A stretch of DNA of 64,000 nt from an uncultured Hyphomicrobiales bacterium (GCA_903824185.1 CAIJVU010000082.1:1-64000); one strand, 5' to 3'; shown: positions 47,217 through 56,470, numbered from the stretch's first letter. Made by a program: numbers and translations. Notes: generated by a model not told the origin, from the letters alone.

Positions 47217-47357
47217 GGTCTTGTCCTTTATCGATCGGGCGTATCCGTCACCGGACAACAGCCTCTTGTTCGTTGATGTCGGAGCCTTATAGGCTGACTG
47301 ATCGGAAAATTGAAGCCTATCCCAGATAAAGCGCCGGATAGACCCCGAAAAAACCGT

Positions 47358-48179
47358 CTATTCCCAGAAAGACGGCAGACTTTCCTCTAGATGAGGCCCT
47401 ATCCGCACCGCTTTGGCCTGTAATGCAAGGCCTGTGGCGGGATCGGTTTCAACGGCAAGACCGGCCAGCGTTCCCGGACCTGCGGCGGCTTCCAGTCGGG
47501 CGCCGGGGGTCTTTTGCAAAAACCGCCGCACCGGCTCCTCTTTGGTCATGCCGAGAATCGAATCATAATCGCCGCACATGCCGGCATCCGATTGATAGGC
47601 GGTACCCAAGGGCTGGATCCGCACATCGGAGGTGGGGACATGGGTATGTGTCCCCACGACAAAGGTTGTCCGTCCATCAAGATAGGCCCCCATGGCCTGT
47701 TTCTCGCTGGTGGCTTCGGCATGAAAATCAATCACCGCCGCATCGCAGCCCGATCCCAGCGGGCATTGCTCGAGCGCGCGATCAACGGCAGTAAAAGGAT
47801 CATCCATCGGATCCATGAACAAGCGCCCCATGGCATTGATCACCAGCACCATGCCGCCTTGGGGGGTTGGAACCACGGTTGCGCCGCGTCCGGGCGTGCC
47901 TTGCGGCATATTGATGGGCCGGAGCAAGCGCGGCTGGCGCTCGATAAAAACCAACGCGTCGCGCTGATCGAAAGAATGATTGCCCAAGGTGATGACATCG
48001 GCGCCTGCAGCCAGCAATTCCTCGCAAATCGACTCGGTAATTCCAAAGCCGCCGGCAGCATTTTCGCCATTGACGATCACACAATCCAAAGACCAGCGCT
48101 CCCTGAGGGAGGGAAGCAGATTTTGGATCGCCACACGACCGGGCCGCCCCACCACATCACCCAAAAACAGAAGCCTCAT
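47358..48179 (-). CDS. YmdB-type (TIGR00282) metallophosphoesterase
   Basis: A 273-residue calcineurin-like metallophosphoesterase of the TIGR00282/YmdB family; Bacillus YmdB hydrolyses 2',3'-cyclic nucleotides. Metal ligands are in MRLLFLGDVVGRPGR, VNGENAAGG, ITLGNHSFDQRD, VIDFHAEATSEK and VGTHTHVPTSD. The frame is open to 48302, but MRLLFLGD at 48179 is the family start and has AGGAG about ten bases upstream. It lies 13 bases downstream of the 5-FCL gene and is probably on the same transcript. Confidence 0.9.
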   Translation of the reverse strand: MRLLFLGDVVGRPGRVAIQNLLPSLRERWSLDCVIVNGENAAGGFGITESICEELLAAGADVITLGNHSFDQRDALVFIERQPRLLRPINMPQGTPGRGATVVPTPQGGMVLVINAMGRLFMDPMDDPFTAVDRALEQCPLGSGCDAAVIDFHAEATSEKQAMGAYLDGRTTFVVGTHTHVPTSDVRIQPLGTAYQSDAGMCGDYDSILGMTKEEPVRRFLQKTPGARLEAAAGPGTLAGLAVETDPATGLALQAKAVRIGPHLEESLPSFWE

Positions 48180-48192
48180 CGTGGTTGATCTC

Positions 48193-48771
48193 CTACCGGT
48201 CGGGATGTGGGGTGTAGATAGACTGTTCTGTGACCACCAGATCCAGTGGTTGATCATGCGGTTCAGCCGGAATGGTCTCGGCTCTTTGGCAGTCAAAAGC
48301 AAGGCCGATGCTCAAAACAGAGGTGTTTTTACGCAAATCAGCCAGTGTCCGGTCATAAAATCCGGCCCCTTGCCCCAATCGCCTGAGCCGGTGATCAAAA
48401 GCCAGAACAGGCACCAAAACCACTGCGGGACGGCAGTCAGGGTTATGGGGGCTCGGTTCCTGGGTCTGCAGGGGGCCCTGATGCAAGGGCTCGCCCATTT
48501 GATAGCTGCGAAACAACAGGCTTTGGTCGTTGATGACCGGCAAAGCGAGCCTGTGGCCGTTGTTCTCAAGTTTGATCAAAGCCGGTCTGAGATCGATTTC
48601 ACTGCCCATGGGCCAATAGCCCGCAATGATGCCGGAGGGCCAGTCTCGGGAGAGTGCGACAAGACGGGAGGCGAGGGTCTCGGCGGCTTGTACCCGTTCA
48701 GCGGGGGACAGTGCCTGTCGTATCCGGCGGAAAGTCTGGCGTAAACCCTGTTTTTTTTCAGAGAATGTCAC
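48193..48771 (-). CDS. 5-formyltetrahydrofolate cyclo-ligase
   Basis: A 192-residue enzyme (5-FCL, MTHFS, ygfA/fau) that uses ATP to convert 5-formyl-THF to 5,10-methenyl-THF. Motifs are KKQGLRQTFRRIR at the N-terminus, IAGYWPMGSEIDLRP, VLVPVLAFDHRLRRLGQGAGFYDRTL and GLAFDCQ. In many Proteobacteria it lies directly downstream of the 6S RNA gene, and that is so here (48836-48995), separated by a terminator-like hairpin. Read-through from the 6S promoter may supply some of its expression. Confidence 0.93.
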   Translation of the reverse strand: MTFSEKKQGLRQTFRRIRQALSPAERVQAAETLASRLVALSRDWPSGIIAGYWPMGSEIDLRPALIKLENNGHRLALPVINDQSLLFRSYQMGEPLHQGPLQTQEPSPHNPDCRPAVVLVPVLAFDHRLRRLGQGAGFYDRTLADLRKNTSVLSIGLAFDCQRAETIPAEPHDQPLDLVVTEQSIYTPHPDR

Positions 48772-48801
48772 GGATTTTTCATTCGGATAGACGTCAATTT
48801 A

Positions 48802-48833
48802 CAAAAAACAGTCAAAACAAAATCTTGTTTTGA
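48802..48833 (-). terminator. Terminator-like hairpin after 6S RNA
   Basis: A perfect 9-base stem (TCAAAACAA/TTGTTTTGA, loop of four) is followed on the minus strand by CTG and six T residues. It is AT-rich and so probably leaky, allowing read-through into 5-FCL. Confidence 0.6.
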
Positions 48834-48835
48834 GA

Positions 48836-48995
48836 AAGTGCGGAGCCACAATAGCCGTGGGACGGTCGATCCCGGGAACCTACAAAGTAGGTGGGCGCCG
48901 TGATGACCAAGTCCACGGACCTGGCCAGGGACAGCTCCCTTAAGGATCGATAAGGCCCCGGGAATTGCAGTTGTCCTCACGCACTCCGCAGCCCC
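48836..48995 (-). ncRNA. ssrS: 6S RNA
   Basis: A structured RNA of about 160 nucleotides that mimics an open promoter and binds sigma-70 RNA polymerase in stationary phase. On the minus strand the ends pair (TGCGGAG near the 5' end with CTCCGCA near the 3' end). Internal segments characteristic of alphaproteobacterial 6S are visible: GAGTGCGTGAGGAC, CTTAAGGGAGCTGTCCCTGG, GGACTTGGTCATCACGGCG and CCACCTACTTTGTAGGT. The position directly upstream of 5-FCL is the classic location. A possible -35 TTGCAC lies at 49026-49021; the -10 is weak. Exact ends are estimated. Confidence 0.85.
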
Positions 48996-48999
48996 GCCC

Positions 49000-49288
49000 A
49001 TACACGATAGGCCGATCTGCGTGCAATGACCAGATAATTTTGACGGTTTGAAAACGCCAGTCGAACCCAGATCATGACAGGTTTTGTCGGTGCTTCGTGA
49101 TAGAAAAAAGTATCGCAAAATTGAACTCAATGTTTTTTGATTTCTAATTTTTAGAAACCATAGATGTCATAATTAGAAAAGAGAGAAGCTCAACACCTAT
49201 CCAAAATTGAAATGAAATCGTAGCATGTAAACCAGCCAGTGAACCTCTTGTGCTTTTTTCATTGGTTTTCAGAGCATCGGTCCATTTG
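49000..49288. promoter_or_regulatory. AT-rich region upstream of the GntR gene
   Basis: Between the 6S RNA start and the regulator gene the DNA becomes strongly AT-rich, unlike its surroundings. It contains a perfect inverted repeat TTTCTAA-TTT-TTAGAAA at 49141-49157 and a nearby AATTAGAAA. This could be an autoregulatory operator for the GntR protein or mark a junction of acquired DNA. No gene is recognised. Confidence 0.45.
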
Positions 49289-49924
49289 ATGAATAAGCCA
49301 TTCGAACCCCGCAATTTGTCGAGCCACGCATATGACGCAGTTGTCGATTTGATCCGATGCAGAAAGCTCACAGCGGGTAGTGCCATCATCGAGACAAGAT
49401 TATCCGAAGCTTTGGGCATTTCCCGCACCCCCTTGCGCGAGGCGTTGCAACGGCTTGAAGGCGAGGGGATGATCCAGCGCGGCAAGGGCCGCTCTTATAC
49501 CGTCAGGCGCGTGGAACTGTCCGAATATCTGCAATGTTTCAAGGTGCGTGAAATTTTGGAAACCGAAGCGGCGGTCATGGCACTGGGCCGGATTCCCGCC
49601 TCCAAAATACAAAAGATCAAACAGGAATTGGAAGAGACCCTCGTGGCCGGTGAGGTGACTGTGCCGGTCCATTGGTTCACCGATGATGATGTGCATGGTC
49701 TTTATGTCAACCATTGCGGCAATCTGGTGATGCGCGATCTCATTCGCGCATTACGGGTAACCACCCGTTTGTTTGATATTGATAAATTGCCGCCACGGGT
49801 GAGGGAAGATTATATCGAGCATATGAAAATCGTCGATGCGCTGGAGCGCGGCGATCAAAGACTGGTTGTCAAAGCCATTAAAAGCCATTTCAAAAGCATC
49901 ATCGCGCACGCTTTATCTATCTGA
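49289..49924 (+). CDS. GntR-family transcriptional regulator (FCD type)
   Basis: A 211-residue regulator of the FadR/FCD subfamily. The winged helix (about residues 8-75) includes AYDAVVDLIR, RLSEALGISRTPLREALQRLEGEGMI and RSYTVRRV. The C-terminal all-helical effector domain has LQCFKVREILETEAAVMA and ends with HMKIVDALERGD...AIKSHF. Such regulators bind small carboxylates or sugar acids. The neighbouring MFS gene ends on the adjacent base in convergent orientation, so direct co-regulation is not implied. ATG at 49289 was preferred over a GTG at 49250, whose extra residues (MLFSLVFRASVHL) look unrelated to the family. Confidence 0.88.
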   Translation: MNKPFEPRNLSSHAYDAVVDLIRCRKLTAGSAIIETRLSEALGISRTPLREALQRLEGEGMIQRGKGRSYTVRRVELSEYLQCFKVREILETEAAVMALGRIPASKIQKIKQELEETLVAGEVTVPVHWFTDDDVHGLYVNHCGNLVMRDLIRALRVTTRLFDIDKLPPRVREDYIEHMKIVDALERGDQRLVVKAIKSHFKSIIAHALSI

Positions 49925-51151
49925 TTAACCATCATTTTTACGATGACGGGGCAAGAGCAGCGCCGCACAGGAAATGATGAGACAGGTGGTGATCAAGCCT
50001 GCTTCCACCCCACCTGTCAGGGTCATCAACGTGGCAAATCCGGCAGGGCCGATAATATATCCGCAAAATAAAATCAGCGTCGCACCGGATGAGGCTTCGC
50101 GCACATGCTCAATCGGCACAAGGCGAGCAATTTCAGCGATTTGGACGCCATTCCAGCTGGTCACCGTAATGCCTGCAACCCCGCATAACAGGGCAATCGA
50201 CCAGATGGGCCAGTCAGGCCCCAAAAAGAATAAAGCGATGGTGGTTAGGACCGACAAAACCGCATTCAGCCGCAAGGTTTCACGGCCCGATCCCAGACGA
50301 TCCGCCACAAAACCTAAGAGAATCCGCCCGAAAACCCCCGTGATTTGCATGATCGAGAAATACACACCGGCGGCGGTCAGGCTCATGCCGAGATTGCGCA
50401 CCAACAATGTCACGAGAAAAGCAATCCACACGCCCTGACCCACCGCAAGGCAGGTGCCGCTGAGGGCGAGTTTGAAAAGATCGGGATGGGATTTGAGGGC
50501 CAAAAACGGCTTTTTCAGATTATCGGGGGATAAAAAGGCTGTCATATTAAGGGCTTGGCTGTGATCGCGATCATGGTCCAGCCTGCGAAAGGGATTGATC
50601 AAGATGGCCGTGATCAGGGCAAACAGGCAGGAGGCCACAAGGCAGAGCTCGATCCCGCCAATGTCAATCAATTGCGGCAAAACCAGACCCGCCACAATGC
50701 CACCGGCAGGCACGCCCGCCTGTTTGATCGAGAAGATCAACACCCGATGTTGGGCGGGGGCGTGGCGTTGCAAAATATCACTGCCCGCCGGAGTCGAGGG
50801 GCCATAGCCAAGCCCCATCAGTAAAGTTCCCAGCAATAACAACGGGGTAAGCGGCAACATGAAAACCAAAGCGCCGAAGGCCCCTAAAAACAGACCGATT
50901 TGCAGGGAATGCACCGAGCCCAAGCGCCGCAACAAGGGCGCGCCGAGAACCAGAAACAAGATCGACCCACAGACATTGCCTGCCGAAAAATAGCCGATCA
51001 TTTGGGCTTGCAGGCCATGGGCATCCATCAAAGCCGGAGCGATGGTGGGCGGCATGCGTTGCAGGAAAGAACTCACGCTTTGCACCGCCAAAGTCATGAC
51101 GAGCGGGCCAATCCAGTCTTGGCGGCGGGAGCTGACGGGCAGGTCGGACAC
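49925..51151 (-). CDS. Major facilitator superfamily transporter
   Basis: A 12-helix MFS permease of about 408 residues, predicted to sit in the inner membrane. It starts with a short polar N-terminus and a first helix PLVMTLAVQSVSSFLQRMPPT, and has the loop signature GFVADRLGSGRETLRLN between the halves' helices. It resembles general or anion-type (CynX/NarK-like) MFS members, but no substrate is evident. The likely start is GTG at 51151, with GAGGG seven bases upstream; TTG at 51157 opens the frame but crowds that site. It is convergent with the GntR gene and monocistronic. Confidence 0.85.
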   Translation of the reverse strand: MSDLPVSSRRQDWIGPLVMTLAVQSVSSFLQRMPPTIAPALMDAHGLQAQMIGYFSAGNVCGSILFLVLGAPLLRRLGSVHSLQIGLFLGAFGALVFMLPLTPLLLLGTLLMGLGYGPSTPAGSDILQRHAPAQHRVLIFSIKQAGVPAGGIVAGLVLPQLIDIGGIELCLVASCLFALITAILINPFRRLDHDRDHSQALNMTAFLSPDNLKKPFLALKSHPDLFKLALSGTCLAVGQGVWIAFLVTLLVRNLGMSLTAAGVYFSIMQITGVFGRILLGFVADRLGSGRETLRLNAVLSVLTTIALFFLGPDWPIWSIALLCGVAGITVTSWNGVQIAEIARLVPIEHVREASSGATLILFCGYIIGPAGFATLMTLTGGVEAGLITTCLIISCAALLLPRHRKNDG

Positions 51152-51374
51152 GGGCAAACCCTCTGCTTGGCTTTATCAAAAAGCGCGGTAAATCCATCAT
51201 AAAATCAAGATGATAAAAGCTGCAAGCGATGCGGTGAGGAGCTGCCATGCATGCGGCCATGATCCGTGTTCGCGGGCGGCTGCGTGAAGGGGCAAGTTAA
51301 CGCAATTTTAAAGCCGTTGGGCGGATACTCGAGCCCGAATCAAGTCAGTTCGCCCTTTCAAGGAGTGATGCGCC

Positions 51375-51575
51375 GTGCCAACACCCAACCAAGCCCCGAC
51401 CGCCCCGCAAACTGCCGAGGAGGTTCAAGCCCATAATGACGAAGTGGCGTTGCTTGAGCATCAATTGGCTCTGCTCGATGACAAAATCATGCAGCTGAAA
51501 AAATTGCTGCCAAATCTCAAAAAAGAGAATTGGCAGACGGATTTCACCGCCGAACTTTTGAAAAAACGGGCCTAA
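51375..51575 (+). CDS. Small coiled-coil protein of unknown function
   Basis: A 66-residue soluble protein with a Pro/Thr-rich first 15 residues, then a single amphipathic helix or coiled coil (ALLEHQLALLDDKIMQLKKLL) and a basic tail. No family is recognised; it resembles DUF465-type small helical proteins only in general character. A clear AAGGAG lies nine bases before the GTG start, and two terminators follow, so it is a real, independently transcribed gene. Confidence 0.65.
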   Translation: MPTPNQAPTAPQTAEEVQAHNDEVALLEHQLALLDDKIMQLKKLLPNLKKENWQTDFTAELLKKRA

Positions 51576-51612
51576 GGGCTTCAAACAAGCGTTTATCCCG
51601 CTCTATCCGCGT

Positions 51613-51692
51613 AACAAACCGCATAAGATAGGGTTTGTTTTAGGGGTCTCTAGGACAATCCGGCCGTCCTTTCCGCGACGGCCGGATTTTTT
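51613..51692 (+). terminator. Tandem terminators after the small coiled-coil gene
   Basis: Two hairpins follow each other. The first, AACAAACC/GGTTTGTT (51613-51639), is followed by four T. The second is a perfect 12-base stem AATCCGGCCGTC/GACGGCCGGATT (51657-51688) with six T. The remaining 51693-51885, up to glpD, shows no clear signal apart from a 14-codon frame ending on the glpD start codon. Confidence 0.85.
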
Positions 51693-51885
51693 ATGTCCTG
51701 CGCCCGTGATCCCGCATCCCACAGCGTGCGTGGCGTTGTTGGGGATGGGGTGGGGGAGACCTGACCGGCTGCGACCCGTACGGGCTTTCATCGAGGCGTC
51801 ATAAAAACCGCACAAAGCCTTGCACTGGTCGGGCAAGGAAAGCTATGAGCAAAGATGCAATCGGGCATGGAACGGACGTGAGACG

Positions 51886-53379
51886 GTGAAGACGGAAATC
51901 TATGATCTTGCGGTGATTGGCGGCGGCATCAATGGCTGCGGGATCGCCCGCGATGCGGCAGGGCGGGGTCATCAAACCGTCTTGCTGGAACAAAATGATC
52001 TGGCCTCGGCCACCTCCTCCAATTCCACCAAATTGATCCATGGCGGTTTGCGGTATCTCGAACATTATGAATTTGCGCTGGTGCGCAAGGCGCTGATCGA
52101 ACGCGAAAAATTATGGTCGATTGCGCCCCATATCGCATGGCCGCTGAGGTTTTTATTGCCGCACCGCAAAGGCATGCGTCCGGCTTTGATTTTGCGGCTT
52201 GGTCTCTGGCTTTATGACCATTTGGGCGGGCGGCATTTGCTGCCGGCGACCACAACACGCTGGCGCAAACGCGATGCGCTTTTTGGCGCACTCGATGAGC
52301 ATCTGAGCATGGGCTTCGAATATTCGGATCTCTGGGTCGAGGATGCACGGCTTGTGGTTCTCAATGCCTTGTCCGCGCAACAGCATGGCGCGGATATTTT
52401 AACCCGCCATCGTGTCACGACGGTTTATCGTGAAGAGGGGCATTGGCGCATTGAGGGCTTGCAGGGAGACCAGTCTTTTACCATTCGTGCGCGGGTGCTG
52501 GTAAATGCCGCTGGGCCTTGGGCGGATCAGTTGTCGGGTGTGCGCGATATGTTGCCCGAGGGGGCGCGGCTGAGGCTGGTGCGCGGCAGCCATATCGTGG
52601 TGCCCAAACTCTATGATGATCCCCGTTGTTTCATTTTGCAAAATGATGACGGACGCATTGTCTTTGTCATTCCCTATCAAACTGATTTTTCTTTGATCGG
52701 TACAACCGATGTCGATCATCAAGGGTCAGCCGCGCATGCACAGGCCAGCGGCGAGGAGATCCGTTATCTCTGCGATGCGGTCAATACGCAGTTGAAGACA
52801 AAAGTGAACCCGCAAGACGTCGTGTGGTCTTATGCCGGTGTCAGACCTTTGCTAGATGACGGGGCAACAGCCGCACAAGAGGCAACGCGCGATTACAAAT
52901 TGGTGCGTTCGGACGCTGATAAAGGCGCTGTGGTCTTGTCGGTGATTGGTGGCAAGCTCACTACCTATCGGGTGCTGGCCGAAGAGGTGATGGACCAACT
53001 GGCCGATGTGCTCCACCATCAGCGCGGCTCATTCACCGCCGATGAAGTCTTGCCGGGCGGTGATTTTCCGGTCGCGGGTTTCGAGGCACTGTGCAAGACC
53101 TATCAGACAGACTATCCGCAACTGCCCCAAACCCTCTTATGGCGGGCGGTGCGGGCTTATGGCACACAGGCGCGGGCATGGCTGGGCCAAGCCAAGACGA
53201 TGGATGATTTGGGCCATTGCTACGGGGCTGATTTGACGCAAGCGGAAGTGGATTATCTTTGCCGTGTTGAATTTGCCCAAACGGCTGAGGATATTGTGTG
53301 GCGGCGCTCGAAATTGGGCTTGCGCATGACACAGGCGCACATCACCGCTTTGCAAGAAGCGTTGGATAAACGCATGTAA
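51886..53379 (+). CDS. glpD: Aerobic glycerol-3-phosphate dehydrogenase
   Basis: A membrane-associated FAD enzyme (497 residues) that oxidises sn-glycerol-3-phosphate to dihydroxyacetone phosphate and passes electrons to ubiquinone. The N-terminal FAD fold is YDLAVIGGGINGCGIARDAAGRG, followed by SSNSTKLIHGGLRYLE, VNAAGPWADQ and the C-terminal YAGVRPLLDDG and SVIGGKLTTYRVLAEE. I chose the GTG at 51886 (MKTEIYDL) by family alignment; the open frame continues to 51820 with unrelated codons. An upstream 14-codon frame (51845-51889) stops across this GTG and may couple translation. It precedes glpK and ugp genes on the same strand. Confidence 0.93.
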   Translation: MKTEIYDLAVIGGGINGCGIARDAAGRGHQTVLLEQNDLASATSSNSTKLIHGGLRYLEHYEFALVRKALIEREKLWSIAPHIAWPLRFLLPHRKGMRPALILRLGLWLYDHLGGRHLLPATTTRWRKRDALFGALDEHLSMGFEYSDLWVEDARLVVLNALSAQQHGADILTRHRVTTVYREEGHWRIEGLQGDQSFTIRARVLVNAAGPWADQLSGVRDMLPEGARLRLVRGSHIVVPKLYDDPRCFILQNDDGRIVFVIPYQTDFSLIGTTDVDHQGSAAHAQASGEEIRYLCDAVNTQLKTKVNPQDVVWSYAGVRPLLDDGATAAQEATRDYKLVRSDADKGAVVLSVIGGKLTTYRVLAEEVMDQLADVLHHQRGSFTADEVLPGGDFPVAGFEALCKTYQTDYPQLPQTLLWRAVRAYGTQARAWLGQAKTMDDLGHCYGADLTQAEVDYLCRVEFAQTAEDIVWRRSKLGLRMTQAHITALQEALDKRM

Positions 53380-53418
53380 CAAAGACAGCGATAAAACGAT
53401 AAATCAGGGGGGACGGCC

Positions 53419-54918
53419 ATGGGCATGATATTGGCGATTGATCAGGGGACAACCTCGTCGCGGGCCTTGTTGTTTGAAGGCGGCTCGCATGTGGTGGCCA
53501 TGGCGCAACAGGATTTCCAGCAGCATTATCCGGCCTCGGGCTGGGTCGAACATGCCCCCGATGATTTGTGGAAGACAACCCTGTTTGTGTGTCAGGATGT
53601 CATCAAAAAAGCCGGTATCACGGCCGCTTCCGTGGCGGCGATCGGCATCACCAATCAACGCGAAACCACCGTGGTCTGGGACCGCCAGACAGGGCGGGCC
53701 ATTCATCCCGCCATTGTCTGGCAAGACCGCCGCACGGCGGCAACCTGTACAAGCCTGAAAGCCCAAGGCCATGAAGCCATGGTGGCCGCCAAAACCGGAT
53801 TGTTGCTCGATCCCTATTTTTCCGCCACCAAATTGGCGTGGATTTTGGACAATGTGAAGGGCGCACGGGCGCGGGCTGAAAAAGGCGAACTGGCATTCGG
53901 CACCGTCGATACGTTTTTATTGTGGCATCTGACCGGCGGCAAGCAGCATCTCACCGATGCCACCAATGCCTCGCGCACGATGTTGTGCAATATCCATACA
54001 GGGCAATGGGACAAGGATTTGCTGCGCCTGTTTGATATTCCCGAAGCGCTGTTGCCGGAGATCAAAAATTCCGCCGATGATTTCGGCACAACCGACCCCG
54101 CTTTGTTTGGTGTGGCCATACCCATCCGCAGTCTGATCGGTGACCAGCAGGCGGCAACGGTGGGGCAGGCCTGTTTTGAACCGGGCATGATGAAATCAAC
54201 CTATGGCACGGGGTGTTTTGCTTTGCTCAATACGGGAAGCGATGCGGTCGCTTCCAAAAACCGCTTGCTGACCACCATTGCCTATCAGCTTGACGGACGG
54301 CGTACCTATGCGCTGGAAGGATCGATTTTTATTGCGGGCGCTGCCGTGCAATGGCTGCGTGATGGCATGGGCCTGATCGCCGATGCGGCAGAGAGCAATG
54401 TGTTGGCCCAACATGCCGATCCTGCGCAGAGCCTCTATCTGGTGCCGGCCTTTGTTGGCTTGGGGGCGCCTTACTGGAATGCGGATGCGCGCGGTGCTGT
54501 GTTTGGCCTGACGCGCAATTCCGGCCCCAAGGAATTTGCTTTGGCGGCCCTTGAATCGGTGGCTTTCCAGACCGAGGATCTGATGCAGGCCATGCGCGCC
54601 GATTGGCCAGAGGCGCAAGAGGCCCAGACGATTTTGCGCGTGGACGGAGGCATGACGGCGTCTGATTTTACCATGCAACGGCTGGCGGATATTTTGGCAG
54701 CACCCGTTGATCGGCCCTCTATCCGCGAAACCACCGCTTTGGGGGCGGCCTATCTTGCGGGCTATGCGGCGGGCCTTCTGCCCGAGCCCGCAGAATTTGC
54801 CAAAAAATGGCAATGCGAACGCCGGTTTGAAGCGGGGATGGAGGAGACGCAGCGCCAGTCGCGTCTGTCGGGATGGCGCAAGGCGGTGGCGGCTACCTTG
54901 CTGATGGCGCAAAATTGA
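53419..54918 (+). CDS. glpK: Glycerol kinase
   Basis: An FGGY-family kinase of 499 residues that makes sn-glycerol-3-phosphate from glycerol and ATP. Signatures are [77 protein letters not shown] and the C-terminal [11 protein letters not shown] with [10 protein letters not shown] strong AGGGGGGA ribosome site precedes the ATG. It follows glpD by 39 bases. No glycerol facilitator is in view; glycerol may enter by diffusion or come from phosphodiesters through ugpQ. Confidence 0.96.
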   Translation: MGMILAIDQGTTSSRALLFEGGSHVVAMAQQDFQQHYPASGWVEHAPDDLWKTTLFVCQDVIKKAGITAASVAAIGITNQRETTVVWDRQTGRAIHPAIVWQDRRTAATCTSLKAQGHEAMVAAKTGLLLDPYFSATKLAWILDNVKGARARAEKGELAFGTVDTFLLWHLTGGKQHLTDATNASRTMLCNIHTGQWDKDLLRLFDIPEALLPEIKNSADDFGTTDPALFGVAIPIRSLIGDQQAATVGQACFEPGMMKSTYGTGCFALLNTGSDAVASKNRLLTTIAYQLDGRRTYALEGSIFIAGAAVQWLRDGMGLIADAAESNVLAQHADPAQSLYLVPAFVGLGAPYWNADARGAVFGLTRNSGPKEFALAALESVAFQTEDLMQAMRADWPEAQEAQTILRVDGGMTASDFTMQRLADILAAPVDRPSIRETTALGAAYLAGYAAGLLPEPAEFAKKWQCERRFEAGMEETQRQSRLSGWRKAVAATLLMAQN

Positions 54919-54975
54919 GGGTGTGCCCACATGCAAGGGGGGCTTGAAACCACAGGCGCGGCCTTGGTCATCAGG

Positions 54976-54993
54976 CTGTCATTAAAATTTCGT
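54976..54993 (+). promoter_or_regulatory. Candidate PHO box upstream of ugpB
   Basis: CTGTCAT, an exact PHO half-site, is followed 11 bases on by ATTTCGT, a degenerate second half (4 of 7 matches). PhoB control of ugp operons is well established. The site lies about 110 bases before the ugpB start. Confidence 0.45.
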
Positions 54994-55093
54994 TTTGCAT
55001 CAGGCTAGGCATCATGCTTGTCTGTCCTGATCAATCAAAAGACAGACGGCTGGTGATGGACATCAAGCGGTGAGACTCATGTGCGAGGAAAAG

Positions 55094-56428
55094 ATGATGC
55101 GCAAACAAACACGAAATGGCCTGATGGCGTCCGCCTGTGTGGCGGGGCTCTTTTTGGCGGCAGCGCCCATGGCGGCTCAGGCTCAAACGGAAATCCAGTG
55201 GTGGCACGCCATGACCGGTGCCAATAATGATGTCATCAACAAATTGGCCGATGATTTCAATGCAAGCCAGACAGACTACAAAGTCGTCGTCAGCTATAAA
55301 GGCAGCTATCCCGACACGCTGAATGCCGGTATTGCCGCTTTTAGGGCCGGAAACGCGCCGCATATCATTCAGGTTTTTGAAGTGGGCACGGCAACCATGA
55401 TGGCGGCCAAGGGCGCGATCAAGCCTGTGCAGGAGTTGATGAAAGAGGCGGGTGAAACCTTTGATCCGCAAAGCTATCTGCCCGCCATCACGGGCTATTA
55501 TTCCACCGCCAAAGGCGAGATGCTGTCTTTCCCCTTCAACTCCTCCTCTATGGTGATGTGGGTGAATAAAGATGCGTTGAAAAAAGCCAATATCACCGAC
55601 ATTCCCAAAACATGGCCGGATGTGTTTGAGGCCGCCAAAAAACTGAAAACAGCGGGTTATGCGACCTGCGGTTTTTCAACCGGATGGACCACATGGGCCA
55701 ATATCGAACAATTATCCGCCTGGCATAATCTGCCGCTGGCTACCAAGGCCAATGGGTTGGACGGCTTTGATACCGTGCTGACCTTCAACGGACCCGTACA
55801 GGTCCGGCATTTGCAAAATCTGGTCGAGTTGCAAAAGGATAAAACCTTTGATTATTCGGGCCGCACCAGCACCGGCGAGGGCCGCTTTACCTCGGGCGAA
55901 TGTCCGATTTTCCTGACCTCGTCGGGCTTTTTCGGCAATGTGAAAGCCAATGCCAAATTCGACTATGCCGCAGCCCCCATGCCTTATTATCCGGATGTGG
56001 CGGGCGCACCGCAAAATTCGATCATCGGCGGGGCGTCGCTTTGGGTGATGGGCGGCAAGAAATCCGATGAATATAAAGGGGTCGCCAAATTCCTGACCTT
56101 CTTGTCGGACACGGATCGTCAGGCCAAATTGCATATCGATTCCGGTTATTTGCCGATTACCAAAGCCGCCTATGCCAAGGTGAAGGCATCGGGCTTCTAT
56201 CAGCAAAATCCGGATCGCGAGACCCCCTTGCTGGAATTGACCCATAAGACACCGACCGACAATTCACGCGGTTTGCGCTTTGGCAATATGGTGCAGATGC
56301 GCGATGATTGGTCGGAGGAAATCGAGGCGGCTTTGGCGGGCAAGAAATCGGCCCAACAGGCGCTTGACGATGCGGTGGCCCGTGGCAACCAGACCTTGCG
56401 TCAATTCGAGCGCACGGCCAACCGTTAA
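55094..56428 (+). CDS. ugpB: sn-glycerol-3-phosphate / glycerophosphodiester ABC transporter, periplasmic binding protein
   Basis: The solute-binding protein of the Ugp importer (444 residues). A Sec signal peptide ends at about residue 31 (AAPMAAQAQT), and the mature protein begins with TEIQWWHAMTGANNDVINKLADDFN, as in UgpB. GYYSTAKGEMLSFPFNSSSMVMWVNKDAL and IGGASLWVMGGKK are further matches. GAGGAAAAG precedes the double ATG at 55094/55097; upstream codons in the open frame are not signal-peptide-like. A strong intercistronic hairpin follows, probably keeping ugpB message more abundant than the membrane genes. Confidence 0.94.
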   Translation: MMRKQTRNGLMASACVAGLFLAAAPMAAQAQTEIQWWHAMTGANNDVINKLADDFNASQTDYKVVVSYKGSYPDTLNAGIAAFRAGNAPHIIQVFEVGTATMMAAKGAIKPVQELMKEAGETFDPQSYLPAITGYYSTAKGEMLSFPFNSSSMVMWVNKDALKKANITDIPKTWPDVFEAAKKLKTAGYATCGFSTGWTTWANIEQLSAWHNLPLATKANGLDGFDTVLTFNGPVQVRHLQNLVELQKDKTFDYSGRTSTGEGRFTSGECPIFLTSSGFFGNVKANAKFDYAAAPMPYYPDVAGAPQNSIIGGASLWVMGGKKSDEYKGVAKFLTFLSDTDRQAKLHIDSGYLPITKAAYAKVKASGFYQQNPDRETPLLELTHKTPTDNSRGLRFGNMVQMRDDWSEEIEAALAGKKSAQQALDDAVARGNQTLRQFERTANR

Positions 56429-56440
56429 TCACTTTGCCTC

Positions 56441-56470
56441 AAAGGGGAGCGTTTTGCGACGCCCCCTTTT
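56441..56470 (+). promoter_or_regulatory. Intercistronic stem-loop between ugpB and ugpA
   Basis: AAAGGGGAGCGT pairs with ACGCCCCCTTTT apart from a single bulge, with a six-base loop and a T-run. Placed between binding-protein and permease genes, it likely acts as a partial terminator or 3' stabiliser that sets subunit ratios. Confidence 0.7.

Noticed and set aside
49144-49485. Minus-strand 113-codon frame across the AT-rich patch
   Set aside because: No ribosome site or recognisable motif, and half of it is antisense to the GntR gene.
51820-51885. N-terminal extension of glpD
   Set aside because: Residues before the GTG (MHWSGKESYEQRC) do not fit the family and have no ribosome site.
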